Shown piece by piece: positions 30,763-33,739 of a stretch of 33,739 nt of DNA (position 1 is the stretch's first letter; every line of letters begins with the position of its first letter). The notes below the pieces were generated by a model. It was not told the DNA's origin, made no database searches, and saw only the letters and a program-made list of their open reading frames with translations. The DNA lies in assembly GCA_039187315.1 (NCBI GenBank), contig JBCCZQ010000031.1, forward strand, positions 1-33,739, written 5' to 3'. The stretch is from JANQQZ01 sp039187315 (GTDB taxonomy: Bacteria > Planctomycetota > Phycisphaerae > Phycisphaerales > UBA1924). The position numbers and the translations under genes were made by a program.

Positions 30763-30786
30763 AATTTTGACTTTTCGTTCAAAATT
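30763..30786. promoter_or_regulatory. Candidate TetR operator upstream of tetR
   Basis: A perfect 8-bp inverted repeat, AATTTTGA (30763-30770) and TCAAAATT (30779-30786), has an 8-nt spacer. Its inner arms, TTGA-N8-TCAA, match the element at 30035-30050 before the SDR gene. Confidence 0.5.
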
Positions 30787-30988
30787 CGAGACCCAATTCA
30801 GCCCTCCATGTCGTCTTTTCCGAGCAGGCATGGATCCGGCCCGTCTGTGCTGCGGAGGGTGCCGAGCCCGCCGCACGGCTCCGCGGCCCCATAGACTGAC
30901 TGACCGAGCGGCGCGTGCACGCCCCGCCGGCGGTGGGCACGGGCGGGCGTCGTCGCCGAGGGGCAACGACGCGGCACCGGGGGACGAG

Positions 30989-31018
30989 TTGACACTGGGG
31001 TGGCAGATCGCGGACGCT
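30989..31018 (+). promoter_or_regulatory. Candidate promoter (TTGACA-N18-GACGCT) for the coiled-coil gene
   Basis: A perfect -35 TTGACA (30989-30994) is notable in such GC-rich DNA. The -10 candidate 18 nt later (31013-31018, GACGCT) is weak. It would give a leader of about 50 nt with GGAG 9 nt before the ATG at 31078. Confidence 0.4.
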
Positions 31019-31077
31019 CGCTGAGCGGCGCCGTGGCACCGGCGGGAAGCCGTCGGGCAGAGTTGGAGTACGACACG

Positions 31078-32463
31078 ATGGCAGCACGGACCAGCGTTGG
31101 TTATGTCTTTGGCGGCGTGATGGCGCTCGCGTTCCTGCTCGCGGCTGCGTTTTTTATCGTGGCCCTCGTCCTGTACGCCGACAACGGCAAGCTCAAGCAG
31201 CAAGTCGACGCGCAGGAAGACAACAACCGCGAATACGTCCGCCAGTCCGATCGCGCCGATCCCGCGATCATCGCCGAGGTCGACAAGGCACGTCAGTCCA
31301 ACGCAAGCCTGGTCAGCTACCTGATGGACCAGGTGGAGACGACCTACAGCAAGGTCACCGGCAACCCGAACGATCGTGTCGAAACACTCGAAGAGAAGAC
31401 CGCGGGTATCGAGGGTGCCGCGAGCGGCAACCTGCTGTCGGTCATCCGCTCCCTGAATTCACAGATCGGCTCGCTCGAGGAAGCGCGCGAGGCCGCGAAC
31501 GACGGCCGCCTCGCCGCGGACACGCGACTCCGCGAGATGACCGATCGAGTCGGTGAGCTCGAGGAACAGCAGCGCCAAACCGTCGCGAGGCTTCAGGGCC
31601 AGCTGCGACAGCTTGAGGGCGATGCCGAGAGCTACCGCGATGGGCTGCAGGGCGTCGAGCAGCGCTTCGCGCAGGAGCTCTCGAAGGCCCGCACCGACGC
31701 CGAGGACGTCGAGCGCACCCTCCGCCAGCAGATCGGGCAGCTCCAGCAGCGGAACCTCGTGCTCGAGGACCAGGTCTCGCAGCTCCAGGGCGAGGCCCGC
31801 GGCTCGATCCTCACGCCCAAGGATGAGGCCAGCCTCGTCGACGGCACCGTCGTCAACACCAACCCGAACGAACAGGAGGTCTTCATCTCCCTCGGGCGGC
31901 GTCAGAACGTCATTCTGGGTATGACCTTCGCGGTCTACTCCGACCGCTCGCAGATCCGTCCCGACGCACAGACGGGCGAGTACCCGCGCGGCAAGGCCGC
32001 GATCGAGGTGATCAACGTCGGCGAGACCTCCAGCCGCTGCCGCATCCTGACCGAGCGCACCGGCAACCCGATCGTCGCGGGCGATGTCATCGCCAACGCC
32101 GTCTACGACCCCGACAAGCAGTACCGCTTCCTCGTCGCGGGCAACTTCGACAGCAACGGCGACCGTCAGCGCACCCCGGCCGAGCGCGAGGAGATCATCG
32201 CGCTGATCGAGGACTGGGGCGGCATCGCGGTCGATGCCTTCACGGGCGATGTCGATTTCCTGGTGCTCGGCGCGAGCCCGGTGTTGCCGCCCGAGCCGGG
32301 TGTGAACTCGCCCATCGCGATCGTGGAGCAGTTCATCCGCAAGGAGGCCGAGCTGAACCGATACAACGAGCTTCTCGACCAGGCCCGCCGGACGAGCGTG
32401 CCGGTGCTCAACGAGAACCGGCTCTACACGCTGATCGGCCGCGTGCAGTCGCGGACGCGTTGA
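31078..32463 (+). CDS. Membrane-anchored coiled-coil protein with BRCT-like C-terminal domain
   Basis: From the ATG at 31078 (GGAG 9 nt upstream) the product is 461 aa. One membrane helix lies at about residues 8-34. Gln/Glu/Arg/Leu-rich heptad-like sequence runs to about residue 245, consistent with a long coiled coil. A beta-rich domain follows (about 250-345: VDGTVVNTNPNEQEVFISLGRRQNVILGMTFAVYS, then ATGEYP-like and CRILTERTGNPIVAGDVI segments). Residues about 350-400 (FLVAGNFD, ER-EIIALIEDWGG, GDVDFLVLG) resemble a BRCT domain. The orientation is unclear. A structural or envelope-linking role is a guess. It is followed 10 bp later by an acyltransferase gene. Confidence 0.75.
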   Translation: MAARTSVGYVFGGVMALAFLLAAAFFIVALVLYADNGKLKQQVDAQEDNNREYVRQSDRADPAIIAEVDKARQSNASLVSYLMDQVETTYSKVTGNPNDRVETLEEKTAGIEGAASGNLLSVIRSLNSQIGSLEEAREAANDGRLAADTRLREMTDRVGELEEQQRQTVARLQGQLRQLEGDAESYRDGLQGVEQRFAQELSKARTDAEDVERTLRQQIGQLQQRNLVLEDQVSQLQGEARGSILTPKDEASLVDGTVVNTNPNEQEVFISLGRRQNVILGMTFAVYSDRSQIRPDAQTGEYPRGKAAIEVINVGETSSRCRILTERTGNPIVAGDVIANAVYDPDKQYRFLVAGNFDSNGDRQRTPAEREEIIALIEDWGGIAVDAFTGDVDFLVLGASPVLPPEPGVNSPIAIVEQFIRKEAELNRYNELLDQARRTSVPVLNENRLYTLIGRVQSRTR

Positions 32464-32473
32464 GCCGCACCGC

Positions 32474-33589
32474 ATGGCCGCGCGGAAAGCCAGTGCGCTC
32501 GATGCGCCTCTGAGCGCCGCGGTGCGGTCGGCGCTGGGGCTGCTGGGTACGGGGCCGGTCGACACCACCCTCGCGGCGTTCGAGTCGATCGGCGCAAGCT
32601 TCGCGGGCTCGTCGCTGAACCGTCGCCGGCGGGACGCGACGATGCGGCGGATCGCGTTCGCCTTCCCCGACTGGGACGGCCCGCGAGTCCAGTCCTGCGC
32701 CGAGGGCGTCTGGCGCCACCTGTTCCGGCTCGCGGGTGAAGTACTCGTTTCGGGCCGGTTGATCCGCGACGGCTCGTGGCTCAACCACGTCCGCTTCGAG
32801 CCGGTCTTCCGGGGGCTCGACGATGTCCTCGACGGCCGGCCCGCGGTCTGCGTCACGGCGCACCTTGGCAATTTTGAGATCATCGGACCGGTGCTTTCGC
32901 TCCTGGGCGTGCCGATGCAGGCTGTCTATCGGCCGCTGGACTTCAAGCCGCTGGACGACATCGTCCAGGGCGCTCGCCGCAGCACGGGTATGCGGCTGAT
33001 CGATAAGTTCGGCGCGATGCGTCGGCTGCCGTCGATCCTCGATTCGGGCGCGGTGCCGGCGATCGTGGCGGACCAGAACGCGGGCGAACGGGGCGAGTTC
33101 GTGCCGTTCTTTGGTCGGTTGGCGAGCTCGTACAAGTCGGTCGCGAGCGTGGCGATGAAGCGCGACGCGGTGCTGGTCGTCGGTGCCGTGGTCCGCGACG
33201 AGCCGCCGCGATCGCTCGGGGTCGATGCGCTGCACGACGCCGCAGCCGGGCGTCGGCGCGACTCGCTCAGCTACACATGCAGGATCATCGAAGCGATCCG
33301 GCCCGAAGACTGGCGCGACCAGCCCGACCCGGCGTTCTACATCACCGCTCGCTACCGGCTGCTGCTCGAACGGCTGGTCCGCCAGGCGCCGGACCAGTAC
33401 TTCTGGATGCACCGTGTGTGGAAGAGCCGCCCAGCGTTCGAGCGCGAACGCTCCGCCTTCCCGCCCGAGCTTCGCGACAAGCTCCTGGCGCTGCCCTGGA
33501 TGACACCGGCGGAGGTCGAACGGATCGAGGCTCAGAGCGAGGCCGACGCTGCGTTCATGGCTGAGACGGGTTCGACACGGCTGACCTGA
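32474..33589 (+). CDS. LpxL/HtrB-family lipid A acyltransferase
   Basis: This family transfers an acyl chain from acyl-ACP to lipid A precursors at the inner membrane. The catalytic dyad H-x4-E is His130 and Glu135 in TAHLGNFE. Further landmarks are VYRPLDFKPLDDIV, the ADQN motif with EFVPFFGR near 197-213, and QYFWMHRVWKSRP near the C-terminus. The 371-aa length is above the usual 300-310; extra residues lie at both ends. No clear membrane helix is seen at the N-terminus. It starts 10 bp after the coiled-coil gene without a visible Shine-Dalgarno, so it is probably co-translated with it. Together with lptB it supports an LPS-making organism; the acyl chain and position are not readable. Confidence 0.87.
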   Translation: MAARKASALDAPLSAAVRSALGLLGTGPVDTTLAAFESIGASFAGSSLNRRRRDATMRRIAFAFPDWDGPRVQSCAEGVWRHLFRLAGEVLVSGRLIRDGSWLNHVRFEPVFRGLDDVLDGRPAVCVTAHLGNFEIIGPVLSLLGVPMQAVYRPLDFKPLDDIVQGARRSTGMRLIDKFGAMRRLPSILDSGAVPAIVADQNAGERGEFVPFFGRLASSYKSVASVAMKRDAVLVVGAVVRDEPPRSLGVDALHDAAAGRRRDSLSYTCRIIEAIRPEDWRDQPDPAFYITARYRLLLERLVRQAPDQYFWMHRVWKSRPAFERERSAFPPELRDKLLALPWMTPAEVERIEAQSEADAAFMAETGSTRLT

Positions 33590-33641
33590 GACGGGCCGGA
33601 ATGCGGCTCGGATGTCCGAGAACGGCTGCATGGACTATCCC

Positions 33642-33739
33642 ATGCATGCACACACATCTCTCACAGAACGGCTTCGTAGCATGGAAAGACTGAGCCAGGC
33701 GTCTGTTCGTATGCCTGGATCCGAGGCCTGTGGAACCGG
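33642..33739 (+). CDS. Possible start of a gene cut by the window end
   Basis: From the ATG at 33642 (or 33630, same frame) a frame stays open for 32 codons to the end of the window. The stretch is lower in GC than its neighbours and has no clear ribosome site. It may be the 5' end of a gene or plain intergenic DNA. Confidence 0.25.
   Translation, partial: MHAHTSLTERLRSMERLSQASVRMPGSEACGT

Larger units (their letters stand above)
30713..31077. other. Divergent intergenic region between tetR and the coiled-coil gene
   Basis: These 365 bases hold no convincing gene. The left 75 bp is AT-richer and carries the tetR promoter, a direct repeat and an operator-like dyad. The middle (about 30790-30980) is GC-rich with nothing I recognise; small open frames there look random. 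The right end carries a TTGACA box and the ribosome site of the plus-strand gene. Confidence 0.6.

Noticed and set aside
1..33739. Defence, phage, CRISPR, insertion sequence, tRNA or rRNA content
   Set aside because: I looked for repeats, transposase or integrase motifs, nuclease motifs and RNA-gene patterns and found none that I could support.

Overview
The window reads as a chromosomal segment of a GC-rich, Gram-negative-type bacterium of the Planctomycetota, most likely Phycisphaerae-like. This is an inference from protein character: membrane proteins carrying CPxC...CPECG zinc ribbons, a PEP-CTERM-like tail of the Phycisphaerae type (TPAS...RRRR), a sigma-like multi-HTH protein, and LPS genes (lptB, an LpxL/HtrB acyltransferase). 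I see no rRNA, tRNA, CRISPR array, phage, transposase or recognisable defence island. Most of the window is housekeeping and envelope genes, densely packed on both strands.

Layout. 1-1314: two tandem membrane zinc-ribbon paralogues (the first cut by the window edge) and a DUF4870-like membrane protein. 1354-2630: lptB coupled to a PEGA lipoprotein. 2637-4152 (minus): a PEP-CTERM-like secreted protein and a NeuD/PglD-type acetyltransferase. 4199-8400 (plus): mqnA (futalosine menaquinone route), a 559-aa sigma-like multi-HTH protein, and gatB. 8416-15029 (minus): a GH57 amylase, a small ORF, nuoE, a lamin-tail-domain protein, a lipoprotein, a pseudopilin, nuoD, and a DUF4126-like zinc-ribbon membrane protein. 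15140-18803: a GT4-GT2 fusion converging on a second GT4, which is in an operon with an unknown small protein and pepA (to 20706). 20883-23464: folC converging on an exostosin-like glycosyltransferase. 23512-26235 (minus): LolA-fold-like secreted protein, ECF sigma factor and membrane anti-sigma, resembling rpoE-rseA-rseB in content. 26381-28987: long-type purB converging on a K+ channel with an RCK domain. 29105-30712 (minus): an SDR oxidoreductase and its probable TetR regulator, with matching TTGA-N8-TCAA elements. 31078-33589 (plus): a membrane-anchored coiled-coil protein with a BRCT-like end, then an LpxL/HtrB-type acyltransferase.

The best new signals are at the level of gene expression rather than a new enzyme system. 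Several genes without a Shine-Dalgarno have a TANNNT hexamer ending exactly 6 nt before the start codon, suggesting leaderless transcripts. All five convergent gene pairs are separated by 16 bp or less, one pair sharing a CTAG in which both stop codons lie. The most interesting protein-level leads are the LolA-like/ECF/anti-sigma operon, the sigma-like multi-HTH protein coupled to gatB, and the BRCT-like membrane protein. All functional calls rest on reading motifs by eye; no database search was possible.
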